A stretch of 64,000 nt of DNA from Pseudomonas azerbaijanoccidentalis (GCF_019145495.1 NZ_JAHSTU010000001.1:1178001-1242000); one strand, 5' to 3'; positions 1-9,378 are shown, counted from the first letter of the stretch. The notes: a model not told the origin generated them from the letters alone. Numbers and translations: made by a program.

Positions 1-1755
1 CGGCCGGGCGAGCGTCTGTTGACCAGCCTGTTGCTTGCCGTGGCCGTGGCCTTCTGGATATTCGGTCGCCGGGTGGCCGAACGCGGACTGACCTGGTTGT
101 GCATTCACCGAATGCCCGAAGGTCGCCTGCGACGCAGCGCCCTGGCGCTGGCTTCGGTCATAGCGACGATCTTGTCGGCGTGGATTGCCCTGCAATTGCT
201 GTTTTTTACCGTCACTCGAGAGCTGCCATTGACGCCGCAGCTGATGGGGTTTTCTCAGGACTTTGAAAAGATCGTCTACACCTGCGTGATGATCACCGGC
301 CTGAGCCGCGCGCTACTGTCCACCGAACACCCTTCCTGGCGGCTGCCGGCCTTCGCCGACCCCCTCGCGCTGGTGCTCAAGCCCTATCCCCTGCGCTTGG
401 CCGGTGCGCTGCTGGTGCTGGTGTCGCTGGCGCAAATGACCAATGCCACCGGCATGAGCACGCAGATGGTGATTTCTGTCAGGGGCTTTGTTGCATTGGT
501 CATTTCGGCATTGATCGCGACGTTGCTGGTGCGTGTCAGCAAAACCCGCCGGGCGATGGTCATGGCCGGCACGGCCCCCGAAGGAGGTCGAACGCTGGCC
601 GGGGTGATCTATGCCGTTGCCAGCATTGCGATTGTGGTTTCGTTCCTGGCCTTGATGATCGGCTATGTGTCGCTCTCGCGCTTCATCACGTATGAGTTGG
701 TCTGGTTTTTCATCATCTTTGCCGGCTTCTACTTGCTGATCCAACTGCTCAGGGACGGCTGCGAGTTCCTGTTTTCGCCGCGATATTCCACAGGTAAAGC
801 CATCAAGCAGCTGCTGGGCATTGGCGATACACGCCTGGAGCAGATTTCGATCATCCTCTCCGGCGCCGGTCGCGCCGCCCTGCTGCTGATCGCGCTGATC
901 ACCTTGCTGGTGGGTGGGGTCGGTTCGACGCTAAGCCAACTGGCCACCAACATTCTGGCCATCCTCGGCGGTGATGGCCTGCGCAAACTGAACATCGTCC
1001 CTGCCAACCTGTTGCAAGCCTTGCTGGCATTGATCATCGGCGTCTACCTGATCCGTTCACTGCGCCGCTGGCTGGACAATGAGTTCCTGCCGAAAACCGA
1101 AATGGACCCCGGCATGTGTGCCTCGCTCAGCACCTTGTTCTCCAACATCGGCTACGCCTTGGTGTTGCTGTTGATGCTGTCTTCGCTCGGCGTGAAATGG
1201 ACCAACCTGGCCTGGATCGTCAGCGCACTGTCGGTGGGCATCGGCTTCGGCTTGCAGGAGATCGTCAAGAACTTCGTCTCGGGCATCATCCTGTTGACCG
1301 AGCGCCCGGTGAAGGTCGGCGATCTGATCAGCATCAGCGGCGTCGAGGGCGACATCCGCCGCATCAACGTACGCGCCACCGAAATTCAGCTGGCCGACCG
1401 CTCCATCGTTATCGTGCCTAACTCGCAGTTGATCTCGCAGAATTTGCGCAACGTCACCCTGGGCGGCAGTGCCCAAGGGGTGGCGACGCTCGAACTGATG
1501 TTCCCGCTGGACATCGACCCGGAGCAGGTGCGCAGCCTGCTGTACAACACTTACGTCGAGCACGAGGCGATTCTGGAGAAACCGGCGCCGGTGGTGCGCT
1601 TCAGCCAGCTCAAGCCTGAAGGCATTACCCTCACCGTGACCGGTTATGTCAGCAGCCCGCGCATGGTGCTCGCGATCAAGAGTGAGCTGCTGTTTGAGAT
1701 TCTCAAGCAGCTGAGCACCGCCGGGATTGAACTGGCAAAACCCCCTGCGGCGTGA
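1..1755 (+). CDS. Large MscS-family mechanosensitive channel (5' end outside window)
   Basis: This membrane channel gates on membrane tension and protects against hypo-osmotic shock. The reading frame is open from base 1, so the start lies upstream and only the last 584 residues or so are seen. Several hydrophobic helices precede the pore-lining helix and beta domain. The MscS core is clear near the C-terminus, with GIGFGLQEIVKNFVSGI, then VKVGDLISI and IVPNSQLISQ. The many extra N-terminal membrane helices make it one of the large MscS paralogues rather than the short MscS. A palindromic repeat follows the stop. The family is certain; the paralogue is not. Confidence 0.9.
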   Translation, partial: RPGERLLTSLLLAVAVAFWIFGRRVAERGLTWLCIHRMPEGRLRRSALALASVIATILSAWIALQLLFFTVTRELPLTPQLMGFSQDFEKIVYTCVMITGLSRALLSTEHPSWRLPAFADPLALVLKPYPLRLAGALLVLVSLAQMTNATGMSTQMVISVRGFVALVISALIATLLVRVSKTRRAMVMAGTAPEGGRTLAGVIYAVASIAIVVSFLALMIGYVSLSRFITYELVWFFIIFAGFYLLIQLLRDGCEFLFSPRYSTGKAIKQLLGIGDTRLEQISIILSGAGRAALLLIALITLLVGGVGSTLSQLATNILAILGGDGLRKLNIVPANLLQALLALIIGVYLIRSLRRWLDNEFLPKTEMDPGMCASLSTLFSNIGYALVLLLMLSSLGVKWTNLAWIVSALSVGIGFGLQEIVKNFVSGIILLTERPVKVGDLISISGVEGDIRRINVRATEIQLADRSIVIVPNSQLISQNLRNVTLGGSAQGVATLELMFPLDIDPEQVRSLLYNTYVEHEAILEKPAPVVRFSQLKPEGITLTVTGYVSSPRMVLAIKSELLFEILKQLSTAGIELAKPPAA

Positions 1756-1768
1756 CGCCAACCACCCT

Positions 1769-1859
1769 GTAGGAGCTGTCGAGTGAAACGAGGCTGCGAT
1801 CTTTTGATCTGGTTTCGAAAAACCAAAATAAAAAGATCGCAACCTTCGGCAGCTCCGAC
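1769..1859. repeat. Palindromic intergenic repeat (GTAGGAGCTG family)
   Basis: The arms GTAGGAGCTGTCGAG and CTTCGGCAGCTCCGAC enclose a GATCTTTTGATC core. It lies between the converging MscS and feaB-like genes and is slightly degenerate in the right arm. It could act as a bidirectional terminator. Confidence 0.8.
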
Positions 1860-1869
1860 AAGTAGAACA

Positions 1870-3360
1870 TCAATGCGCGATGCACACCGATTTGAGCTCG
1901 GTGTAAGCCTCGATCACAGCGCGACCGAACTCACGGCCCATACCGGATTGCTTGACCCCGCCAAATGGCATGGCCGGGTCGAGCAGCACGTGGGCGTTGA
2001 CCCACACCGTGCCGGCTTCGATGCGTGGCACCAGATTCATGGCTTTGCCCAGATCGTTGGTCCACAGGCTGGCAGCCAGGCCGTAGCGGTTGTCGTTGGC
2101 CAGCGCGATGACCGCGTCTTCATCGTCGAACGGCATTACACCCAGCACCGGACCGAACACCTCTTCGCGGGCCACGGCCATGCTGTGGTCGATGTCGGCC
2201 AGGATGGTCGGTTGCACAAAGAAACCGTCGCCTTCGATCAACTCGCCACCCGTGACCACGCGCGCACCTTCCTTGCGCGCCAGTTCAATGTGCTTGAGCA
2301 CGCTTTGCTGTTGCTTGCGCGATACCAGCGGGTTGATCGCGGCATCACAGTTCATGCCGTCGCCAATCGGCATCGACGAGACCGCTGCAGCCAGGGCTTC
2401 GACGAACTGGTCGTGAATCGAGCGATGCACGTAGAAACGCGAGGCCGCTGCGCACACCTGGCCGTTGTTCAGCAGACCGCCGAGAATCGCGCCCTGCACG
2501 GCTTTTTCGATGTCGGCATCGGCGAGCACGATCATCGGGTTTTTGCCGCCCAGTTCCAGGGAGAAACGCGTCATGTTTTCCATGCACGCCACGCCGACGC
2601 TTTTGCCCACGGCGGTGGAGCCGGTGAACGACACTTTGCTCACCAGCGGGTGCGAAGTCAGCACGCCACCCACCGAGGCACCGCCACCGGTGACGACGTT
2701 GAACACGCCGGCCGGAATCCCGGCTTCGAGGGCCAGCTCAGCCAGACGCATGGCGGTCAACGGGGTTTCCATCGCCGGTTTGATGATAACGGTGCAACCG
2801 GTGGCCAGCGCCGGCATCAATTTCCAGGCGGCAATCAGCAGCGGGAAGTTCCACGGCACGATGCCGACGACCACACCCACCGGCTCACGCTTGGTGAATG
2901 CAGTGAACTTGGCACCCGGTGGCAGCGGGATCGACACATCGAAGGTCTGGCCTTCGATCTTGGTCGCCCAGCCGGACATGTAGCGCATGAACTCCACGGT
3001 GGCGTTCAAATCCAGCGCGCGGGCCATGTTGATCGACTTGCCCTGGCTCAGGGTTTCCAGTTGCGCGAGTTCTTCAGCGTGCTCTTCCACCAGGCGGGTG
3101 AAATTCAGCAGGATGCGTTCTCGGTCGGCCGGACGCAGGCTCGACCAGACGCCGGACTTGAACGCCTTGTGCGATGACTGCACGGCACGCTCGACGATTT
3201 CCAGCGGCGCGTCCAGGGTTTCGCACAGGGTCTGCCCGGTGGCCGGGTTGACCACGGCAATGCGTTCGCCTTCGGCAAACACCCATTGCCCGTCGATGTA
3301 GCAACCGTGACGACGGTCGAGGAATGCAGCGACCTGCGGCAGAATTTCAACGTTGCTCAT
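1870..3360 (-). CDS. feaB: FeaB-like phenylacetaldehyde dehydrogenase
   Basis: This NAD(P)-dependent aldehyde dehydrogenase of 496 residues is predicted to oxidise phenylacetaldehyde and related arylacetaldehydes to the acids. The catalytic cysteine sits in NNGQVCAAASR and the general-base glutamate in LELGGKN, and the Rossmann loop FTGSTAVGK is present. Long stretches match E. coli FeaB as I remember it, such as AQLETLSQGKSI at the N-terminus and the ETKSVC-type C-terminus. The start ATG at 3360 follows AAAGGTGAT. It precedes a cytochrome c gene on the same strand. A FeaR-like regulator and an aromatic amine dehydrogenase operon in the same window support a role downstream of amine oxidation. 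Indole-3-acetaldehyde is a possible second substrate; this is inference. Confidence 0.85.
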   Translation of the reverse strand: MSNVEILPQVAAFLDRRHGCYIDGQWVFAEGERIAVVNPATGQTLCETLDAPLEIVERAVQSSHKAFKSGVWSSLRPADRERILLNFTRLVEEHAEELAQLETLSQGKSINMARALDLNATVEFMRYMSGWATKIEGQTFDVSIPLPPGAKFTAFTKREPVGVVVGIVPWNFPLLIAAWKLMPALATGCTVIIKPAMETPLTAMRLAELALEAGIPAGVFNVVTGGGASVGGVLTSHPLVSKVSFTGSTAVGKSVGVACMENMTRFSLELGGKNPMIVLADADIEKAVQGAILGGLLNNGQVCAAASRFYVHRSIHDQFVEALAAAVSSMPIGDGMNCDAAINPLVSRKQQQSVLKHIELARKEGARVVTGGELIEGDGFFVQPTILADIDHSMAVAREEVFGPVLGVMPFDDEDAVIALANDNRYGLAASLWTNDLGKAMNLVPRIEAGTVWVNAHVLLDPAMPFGGVKQSGMGREFGRAVIEAYTELKSVCIAH

Positions 3361-3408
3361 AAATCACCTTTCGTTAAGACGAATTGTTCAGGCGGCAAAT
3401 CCGGCTGA

Positions 3409-3798
3409 TTAGTGTTGTTCTTTGAGGTAGCAAACGACCGCCTGGCGATCGTCTGCCGAGGCCAGCCCCATGTAGGGCATGTAGGTGCCAGGCACATAAG
3501 CCTGGGGTTGGGTGATGAGTTGTTCGATGTTCTCGGCTTGCCAGTCGATGTTCTTGCTGCGCATGGCCTGGGAATAGTTGAAGCCTTCCAGCGAGCCGGA
3601 TTTGCGCCCGACCACACCGGCCAGGTTCGGCCCCATCATGCCGGTCGTGCCTTTGCTCACCGCATGGCAGACCCCGCATTCATTGGCGAACACTTCGGCG
3701 CCCCGGCTTTGTACCGGTGCGCAATCGGCAGCCAGTGCGGCCTGGGCCAGGGTCAATGAGAGCAAACCAATGAGGGGCAAACGCAGGGAGGTGAACAT
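3409..3798 (-). CDS. Small periplasmic cytochrome c
   Basis: This 129-residue class I cytochrome c has an N-terminal signal peptide ending at ALAADC. The single haem motif is CGVCH, preceded by NE. A methionine in the GTYMPYMGL stretch is the likely sixth ligand. The ATG at 3798 was chosen over a longer upstream extension because the signal peptide begins there. It lies 48 bp upstream of the FeaB-like gene in the same orientation and may share its transcript. It could accept electrons from a periplasmic dehydrogenase; the partner is not visible, and the aau operon has its own cytochrome. Confidence 0.85.
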   Translation of the reverse strand: MFTSLRLPLIGLLSLTLAQAALAADCAPVQSRGAEVFANECGVCHAVSKGTTGMMGPNLAGVVGRKSGSLEGFNYSQAMRSKNIDWQAENIEQLITQPQAYVPGTYMPYMGLASADDRQAVVCYLKEQH

Positions 3799-4079
3799 AA
3801 GAAACGACCTTGAAAATCCACGCGCCCGCCAACAGACGAACGCCAACACTGAAAGCGCCGGGGCAACGGTGCTCCGGCAGGTTGAGCTGGATTGTCGGCG
3901 GTCGCTGACGCGCAGGATTTGCCCTGCGTGCCAGTTATGTTGGCGCTTCTGCCAAACCGACCAATCTGGCACGCACGACCAACTAATTGGCAAACAGGCA
4001 AAAGGCTGAAAAAAGGGCGCGACTTAGTATCCGGGCAGACCGCAAACCTGCGCTCAAGAACAAGAACGGATGCCACACC

Positions 4080-5402
4080 ATGCTCAAGTCCCCCTTGCTT
4101 CGCCTTTCGACTCTCGCGCTGATGATCAGCGCCGGCCAGGCTGGAGCCTATGAACTCTACGCCGATGACGACAGTCACCTGAACGCTACGCTGGAAGCGG
4201 TTTTCGGCGTTTTCCACAGTCAGGAAAACTACGCCCTGTCGGGTCGTCTCGATGAAGGTTCGTCGTCGTGGCGCGAGGGCTACATCAAGTACGGCCTGAG
4301 TTTCGACCAGGGCCTGGCCGGTGTCGGCACGGCGTATGGCGCGGCAAACATGCTCAGTTCCGGCACCTGGGGTGACGGCGATGCGGCCGGCTTCAGTGAC
4401 GGTTCAGAACGCACCACCAAGTTCGAAGACGCCTACCTCGGCTGGCGCTCGTCCGACCTGTTCCCGGCGCTGGGCGCCGATGGCATCGACCTGTCGTTCG
4501 GTCGCCAGAACATCATGGTCGGCGACGGTTTCCTGATCAACGGCGATGCCCTGAACCTGGGCAAAGGCCTGGCCGATGGTGAGTTCAACCGTGGCGGCGC
4601 CTACTGGCTGGCCGCGCGCAAGGCTTTCGACGAAACCGCCGTGTTGCGCATCGGTGGCAAGGAAGGCTGGCGCGGCGACCTGATGTGGCTCAAGTCCAAC
4701 AACCGCGCCCAAGCCATGACCGAAATGTACGTCGGCACCCTGGAGCACGTGTCTGAGGTCGGCACCGTCGGCTTGACCTACATCGACACCAAAGACATCG
4801 ACGAACAATACGCCTCCCCCGCGCAACTCGAACGCGACGGCATGAAAACCTACAGCCTGCGCGCGACCGGCAACGCCGGGGTCAAAGACTTGTTCCTCTC
4901 CGGCGAATACGCCAAGCAGGACAAACCGCACACCGCCACCGAAGACGCCTGGTACCTGGAAGCCGGCTGGACTTTCTCCGACGCGCCATGGACGCCGTAT
5001 GCCGGTTACCGCTACAGCCGTTTCTCGGAAGGCTACGACACGTTGTTCTACGGTTTCAGCCGCGGTTTCGGCACCTGGTTCCAGGGTGAAGTGGCGGGTA
5101 ACTATGCCGGCCCGTTCAACAGCAACTCGCGCATCCAGCAACTCAAATTCACCGTTACACCGCTGGAGAACCTGACCGTCGGCGCGATGTACTTCAACTT
5201 CGACACCATCGACCGTGACCTGGGCAACACCGATGGTCACGAAATCGACCTGTACGCCGAATGGCACCTCAACGACCACATCACGGTGATGCCGCTGGTG
5301 GGTCTGTTCCAGCCAGACAAGAGCGCCGACCAGGGTGGTACGCAGTTGGGCAACAACGACAAAAACCTCTACAGCCAACTGATATTCGCCACGACTTTCT
5401 AA
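4080..5402 (+). CDS. Outer-membrane beta-barrel porin, alginate-export-like family
   Basis: The protein has a signal peptide (MLKSPLLRLSTLALMISAGQ, then AGA) and a mature chain of alternating short amphipathic strands. It ends in an aromatic residue (QLIFATTF), as outer-membrane barrels do. The length of 440 residues and the tract WYLEAGWTFSDAPWTPYAGYRYSRF-like repeats fit the AlgE/alginate-export type of porin rather than OprD. The start at 4080 is set by the signal peptide; a longer in-frame extension upstream was rejected. It is divergent from the cytochrome c and FeaB-like genes, so it may import the substrate of that pathway. The substrate is unknown. Confidence 0.7.
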   Translation: MLKSPLLRLSTLALMISAGQAGAYELYADDDSHLNATLEAVFGVFHSQENYALSGRLDEGSSSWREGYIKYGLSFDQGLAGVGTAYGAANMLSSGTWGDGDAAGFSDGSERTTKFEDAYLGWRSSDLFPALGADGIDLSFGRQNIMVGDGFLINGDALNLGKGLADGEFNRGGAYWLAARKAFDETAVLRIGGKEGWRGDLMWLKSNNRAQAMTEMYVGTLEHVSEVGTVGLTYIDTKDIDEQYASPAQLERDGMKTYSLRATGNAGVKDLFLSGEYAKQDKPHTATEDAWYLEAGWTFSDAPWTPYAGYRYSRFSEGYDTLFYGFSRGFGTWFQGEVAGNYAGPFNSNSRIQQLKFTVTPLENLTVGAMYFNFDTIDRDLGNTDGHEIDLYAEWHLNDHITVMPLVGLFQPDKSADQGGTQLGNNDKNLYSQLIFATTF

Positions 5403-5427
5403 ACTCGCCGGCGGTCGCACACGACCT

Positions 5428-5504
5428 GTAGGAGCTGCCGCAGGCTGCGATCTTTTGATCCTGTTTTTAAAAGTCAAAAGATCGCAGCCTGCGGCAGCTC
5501 CTAC
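5428..5504. repeat. Palindromic intergenic repeat (GTAGGAGCTG family)
   Basis: Nearly perfect inverted arms, GTAGGAGCTGCCGCAGGCTG and its complement, surround GATCTTTTGATC. It lies between the porin and the chemoreceptor gene. Confidence 0.85.
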
Positions 5505-5553
5505 GAGTTCGTGACAGCAGTGCAATTGCTTTCCAAGGAAAAAGGTATTTCCA

Positions 5554-7680
5554 ATGCAGAAAAGATTCCTCACGATCCAGAGCAAAATCGCCCTGCTCGC
5601 CGGCCTCTGCCTGCTGTTGGTGGTGGGTCTGTTGATGGGGTTGTCGCTCTATCAAACCCATAAAAGCAGCCAGCAAGTGGCGACGGCCAGTGGCGACATG
5701 CTCGCCGATGCCGCCAAGGAACACATGCAGGCGCTGGGCAAAGTGCAGGCCATGCAGGTGCAACGCACCTTCATGCAAACCCATGAGTTCGGCCAGGGGC
5801 TGTCGCGGTATTTGCTTTACCTCAGGCAACTTCAGCATCAGGGCCATCTGTCCCGCCAACAACTGCGCCAGGAGCTGAGTACCCAGCTTCACCAGGCCCT
5901 GATCGACAAGCCCGACCTGCTCGGGCTTTACGTCATTTTTGAACCCGACGCCCTAGACGGTGCCGACGCCGGTTTCGCCGACAAAGCGGATCTGGGCAGC
6001 AACGAAACAGGACGCTTCTCCCTCTACTGGGTGCAGAGCAAACCCGGCGAGCTGCAAGCGGTGATCGGCGACGAGGGCCTGCTCGCCAACACCGAGCCCG
6101 GCCCGAGCGGCGCACCGTACAACGCCTTCTACACCTGCGCCCGCGACACCCGTCAGGCTTGCGTGCTGGAACCGTACTTCGACGAAGCATCCGGAAGCCG
6201 CAAACTGGTGACCAGCGTGGCCTTCCCTTTGCTGGAGAACGGCAAAGTCATCGCCGTGGTCGGCCTCGACATCAACCTCGCCGCGCTGCAAAAGAACAGC
6301 GAAGCCAGTGCGCTGGAACTGTTCGACGGCCACGGCCAGATCAGCATCGTCAGCCCCCGGGGTGTGATCTCCGCCGATAGCCAGGACATCAACCGTCTCG
6401 GCCAACCGATGGACAATACCGAGGTGATGGACGCCTTGCGTCAGGGCCAGCCAAAAGTGTTTGTCGACCCGCAACAGATCAAGGTCCTCGAACCGCTGCC
6501 ACCGATTGCCGGCGCCGCGCCGTGGGGCGTGTTGGTCGGCGTGCCGCAGGACGTGTTACTGGCGCCCGTGACCACCCTGCAAAAGGAGCTGGACGCCCAA
6601 GGCGTGCAAAGTACGGCGCTGGAGTTGTTGCTGGGGGGTGGTTCTGCCCTGCTCGGCCTGCTGTTGATCTGGTACACCGCCCAGCGCATCACTCGACCGT
6701 TGCAAGTGCTGACGCGAGTCATGGAGGACATCTCACTCGGTGAAGGCGACCTGACCCGACGCCTGCAAGTGCAGTCGCGCGATGAAATCGGTCAGCTGGC
6801 CACCGCGTTCAACCGTTTCGTGGAGCGCATCCACCACTCGATTCGCGAAGTGTCGTCCGCGGCCCTCGGCGTCAACGAAGGTGCGCGCCGGGTGCTCGAT
6901 GCATCCAATTCGTCGTTGAGCAACTTCGACGATCAGTCCAGCCGCACCAACAGCGTGGCCGCCGCGATCAACCAGTTGGGCGCCGCAGCGCAGGAGATCG
7001 CGCACAACGCCTCCGATGCCTCGCATCAGGCTTCCGCGGCACGGCAACAGGCCGAAGACGGACGCCAGGTGGTGCAACGCACGATCGAGGTGATGAATGA
7101 GCTGTCGGGCAAGATCAGTGCTTCGTGCGCCAACATCGAAGTGCTCAACGACAAGACCGTGAACATCGGGCAGATCCTCGAAGTGATCAAGGGCATCTCG
7201 CAGCAGACCAACTTGCTGGCGCTCAACGCCGCGATCGAAGCGGCCCGCGCCGGTGAAGCGGGACGCGGTTTTGCCGTGGTCGCCGACGAAGTTCGCAGCC
7301 TCGCCGGACGCACCCAGGCCTCGGCGCTGGAGATCCAGCAGATGATCGAAGAGCTGCAAGTCGGCGCCCGCGACTCGGTCATCACCATGACCGAAAGCCA
7401 GCAGCACAGCGAAGAAAGCGTCACCATCGCCAACCTCGCCGGCACCCGCCTGGGCAGCGTCACCCAACGGATCGGCGAGATCGACAACGTCAACCAGTCC
7501 GTCGCCGCCGCCACCGAGGAACAGACCGCCGTGGTCGAAGCCTTGAACGTCGACATCACCCAGATCAACACCCTGAACCAGCAAGGCGTGGAAAACCTGC
7601 AAGCGACGTTGCGCGCGTGTACCGAACTGGAGCAGCAGGCCGGGCGGTTGAATCAGTTGGTGGGGAGTTTTCGGATCTAA
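5554..7680 (+). CDS. Methyl-accepting chemotaxis protein with periplasmic dCache-type sensor
   Basis: This 708-residue chemoreceptor has a first membrane helix at about residues 12-32, a large periplasmic domain, a second helix near 350-375, a HAMP linker ([12 protein letters not shown]) and a full signalling domain. The hairpin tip carries [26 protein letters not shown] in the usual form. The roughly 310-residue sensor domain with YNAFYT, a C-x8-C pair and [17 protein letters not shown] fits a double-Cache ligand domain. The ligand cannot be read from sequence. Its position beside amine and aromatic catabolism suggests such a ligand, which is inference only. Confidence 0.92.
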   Translation: MQKRFLTIQSKIALLAGLCLLLVVGLLMGLSLYQTHKSSQQVATASGDMLADAAKEHMQALGKVQAMQVQRTFMQTHEFGQGLSRYLLYLRQLQHQGHLSRQQLRQELSTQLHQALIDKPDLLGLYVIFEPDALDGADAGFADKADLGSNETGRFSLYWVQSKPGELQAVIGDEGLLANTEPGPSGAPYNAFYTCARDTRQACVLEPYFDEASGSRKLVTSVAFPLLENGKVIAVVGLDINLAALQKNSEASALELFDGHGQISIVSPRGVISADSQDINRLGQPMDNTEVMDALRQGQPKVFVDPQQIKVLEPLPPIAGAAPWGVLVGVPQDVLLAPVTTLQKELDAQGVQSTALELLLGGGSALLGLLLIWYTAQRITRPLQVLTRVMEDISLGEGDLTRRLQVQSRDEIGQLATAFNRFVERIHHSIREVSSAALGVNEGARRVLDASNSSLSNFDDQSSRTNSVAAAINQLGAAAQEIAHNASDASHQASAARQQAEDGRQVVQRTIEVMNELSGKISASCANIEVLNDKTVNIGQILEVIKGISQQTNLLALNAAIEAARAGEAGRGFAVVADEVRSLAGRTQASALEIQQMIEELQVGARDSVITMTESQQHSEESVTIANLAGTRLGSVTQRIGEIDNVNQSVAAATEEQTAVVEALNVDITQINTLNQQGVENLQATLRACTELEQQAGRLNQLVGSFRI

Positions 7681-7707
7681 CGTTTGTGTTATCTGACACT
7701 CCGTCTT

Positions 7708-7797
7708 CGCGGGCAAGCCCGCTCCCACAGTGATGTGTGGTGTACGCAAATTTTGCAGTCACCGCTAAAACCTGTGGGAGCGGGCTTGCCCGCGATG
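7708..7797. repeat. REP pair (inverted)
   Basis: CGCGGGCAAGCCCGCTCCCAC and its inverse GTGGGAGCGGGCTTGCCCGCG face each other about 40 bp apart, the REPIN arrangement of fluorescens-group genomes. It marks the left edge of the AT-rich ligase islet. Confidence 0.9.
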
Positions 7798-7822
7798 GGG
7801 CCGGCACTGGCTACCTCAACTG

Positions 7823-8971
7823 TTAAACAGAGGAAAGATCCATCTTGTAACCCGCCCCCGGAGCACCCTCGTGTAACGCCGCCTGTATTTTTGAGTACAA
7901 ACTATTTGCCTCGGCCGCGGTGATTGAGCGCGAACAATCACGCAGTACAACGCGCAGCAGCACATTCTCCTGCCCAGGCAACATCCCCAGACGATCAATT
8001 GCCTGTGGCGGTAGATCAGAAATTTGCCAACGCCCCTTGATGTTCATCTCTTCGATCCAGTCAGAACAATCGCCAGCAGCCTGCAACATTTTTTCGGTCA
8101 ATATTTCTTCGCTTTGTCCCGGTGTCACAGCTAACGAAATGTCGCGAGCAATCGAAGGCAAACGTGAGACGGCGTTCCACGGATTCAAATCATGCATTTG
8201 CGCCCTCACTCGTTCGTTCTGGTCACGCAACAAACGAATATCCGGGATACCTTTGCGCAGCATGGTCAGGCGATCCAGGCCCATTCCCAAGGCCAGACCT
8301 CCATGAAGCAAAGGATCAATCTCCAACCGTTCCAATAAGGATTTGGCAATTCGACCGCACTCCAGGACCTCCACTGGAAAACCATCATTCAGCACATTCA
8401 CTTCGATCCCGCCCTCGGTGTAGTGATGCGGGCTGTCGCTGTAGATCCAGGTTTTGTCTGGCACGCAAGCGTGAAGAACATCGTTTACCAGTCGCAACAA
8501 GTGCTCATGAGTCGCCAACTCAGGATCACCGAGAACCCAAATATCCATCTGATGCGGTTCCGCACAATGCCAGCGGTCCCGGGTATCGCGACGGAATGTG
8601 ATGCCAGGGGCGGCTAATAATATGGTCTGCCCTGACTGTCGTATTTTGGCCGCTCGCTGAAGTGCCGCCGGAATATGACTAGTGGTTTGCGTACGCAGCA
8701 AAGAGCATGCATCAACCCATCGGGTGTGCGCACTTCCAAGAGTGATTTCGGATGGGTCGTAACCCAGCAATCCGTAGTTTTCCTCCGCCGAGACAATTCT
8801 CGCTCCAGTCTGAACTTGGGCTGGCGGCCAACCCTGATCAACCAATCCCTGAAGGATGCCAGTGAGTAATAAACGGACGGCGTGATCGGGTGCCGCTGGT
8901 TCTGTTAAATCGGTCAGCAACATGGCTTTTTGTATGGATGTTTGTGTCAGATACTTTTTGGTTTCCTGCAC
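7823..8971 (-). CDS. srmL: Stand-alone PheS-like class II ligase with C-terminal FDX-ACB domain
   Basis: This 382-residue paralogue of the phenylalanyl-tRNA synthetase catalytic chain is not the housekeeping PheS. It lacks the N-terminal coiled coil and has an FDX-ACB domain at about 268-380, like the monomeric mitochondrial enzyme. Class II motifs are present: LLRTQTTSH (91-99), FRRDTRDRWH (126-135) and GLALGMGLDRL (225-235). The substrate pocket differs: the FPF of PheS, before TEPS, aligns with H182-H183-Y184 before TEGG. It starts with GTG at 8971 behind AGGGG; an internal ATG at residue 17 is possible. It is divergent from a 33-residue peptide gene. From memory, NCBI has a family named PheS-related mystery ligase SrmL that this seems to fit. 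The substrate is unknown. Confidence 0.8.
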   Translation of the reverse strand: MQETKKYLTQTSIQKAMLLTDLTEPAAPDHAVRLLLTGILQGLVDQGWPPAQVQTGARIVSAEENYGLLGYDPSEITLGSAHTRWVDACSLLRTQTTSHIPAALQRAAKIRQSGQTILLAAPGITFRRDTRDRWHCAEPHQMDIWVLGDPELATHEHLLRLVNDVLHACVPDKTWIYSDSPHHYTEGGIEVNVLNDGFPVEVLECGRIAKSLLERLEIDPLLHGGLALGMGLDRLTMLRKGIPDIRLLRDQNERVRAQMHDLNPWNAVSRLPSIARDISLAVTPGQSEEILTEKMLQAAGDCSDWIEEMNIKGRWQISDLPPQAIDRLGMLPGQENVLLRVVLRDCSRSITAAEANSLYSKIQAALHEGAPGAGYKMDLSSV

Positions 8972-9276
8972 TGAATAGGCCCCTAAAAACAGTTGATGGT
9001 TGAGACCGTCTAAAAATCGGCCCCAAAAATCAACCTAACGAGTTCTATTCGTCGCCGACAACCAAAACTCAACGAAACAACCAGATTTCAGAAGGAGACT
9101 ACAGATATGCCTTACACAAATAACCTGCCCTAGCGCACATGAGCGATTAAAAGCATTATTAATTCTAAAAAACTAAAAATAAATAGTTCAAGACCTCAAA
9201 AAAATCTGTATTAATTATTCCGCGCCTCAAATTCACCGAGGAGCACATAACCAAAAAATTGAAAAAGGATGATCAA
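8972..9276. promoter_or_regulatory. AT-rich divergent intergenic region of the ligase-peptide islet
   Basis: This 305 bp gap separates the ligase (minus) from the peptide gene (plus) and must hold both promoters. It is markedly AT-rich against its surroundings. It contains a tiny reading frame with a strong ribosome binding site (9107-9133) and an A/T tract at 9150-9220. I could not assign a convincing -35/-10 pair or an operator. Confidence 0.5.
9107..9133 (+). other. Possible 8-codon leader reading frame
   Basis: ATG at 9107 encodes MPYTNNLP and stops at TAG. It is preceded by GAAGGAG at 9091-9097 with a 9-base gap, a better ribosome site than many real genes here have. It lies upstream of the peptide gene on the same strand. 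It may be a translated leader or chance. No Phe run or terminator hairpin follows, so it does not look like a classical synthetase attenuator. Confidence 0.25.
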
Positions 9277-9378
9277 ATGACTAACGAAATCACAACAAAA
9301 GAAAAACTCAACCGCATCACTTCCGGTCCGGAAAACTTTGGCTGGGCTCCACTGGCATGGGCTCACTTTGAAGGATAA
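9277..9378 (+). CDS. 33-residue peptide, possible ligase substrate or RiPP-like precursor
   Basis: The frame runs from ATG 9277 to TAA 9378 and has a strong AAGGA at 9265-9269 with a 7-base gap. The N-terminal part is charged and leader-like (MTNEITTKEKLNRITSGPEN), and the C-terminal part is FGWAPLAWAHFEG, aromatic and rich in Ala/Trp. There is no signal peptide and no cysteine. The gene lies 60 bp before the M29-like peptidase on the same strand and opposite the PheS-like ligase. That arrangement suggests a peptide the ligase extends or modifies and the peptidase then trims. This is inference from layout; I recognise no homologue. Confidence 0.6.
   Translation: MTNEITTKEKLNRITSGPENFGWAPLAWAHFEG

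Noticed and set aside
1783..3177. 464-codon plus-strand frame
   Set aside because: It is the antisense shadow of the FeaB-like dehydrogenase, whose catalytic motifs are intact on the other strand.
7823..8971. Housekeeping pheS
   Set aside because: It has no N-terminal coiled coil, no adjacent pheT, and altered pocket residues; the usual pheST operon must be elsewhere.
9107..9133. Classical synthetase attenuator leader for the ligase
   Set aside because: The small frame is on the strand opposite to the ligase and has no Phe codons or following terminator.
9277..9378. Lanthipeptide-type or PEARL precursor
   Set aside because: There is no LanB-like or LanM-like enzyme nearby and no Cys in the peptide; the ligase is a class II synthetase fold.
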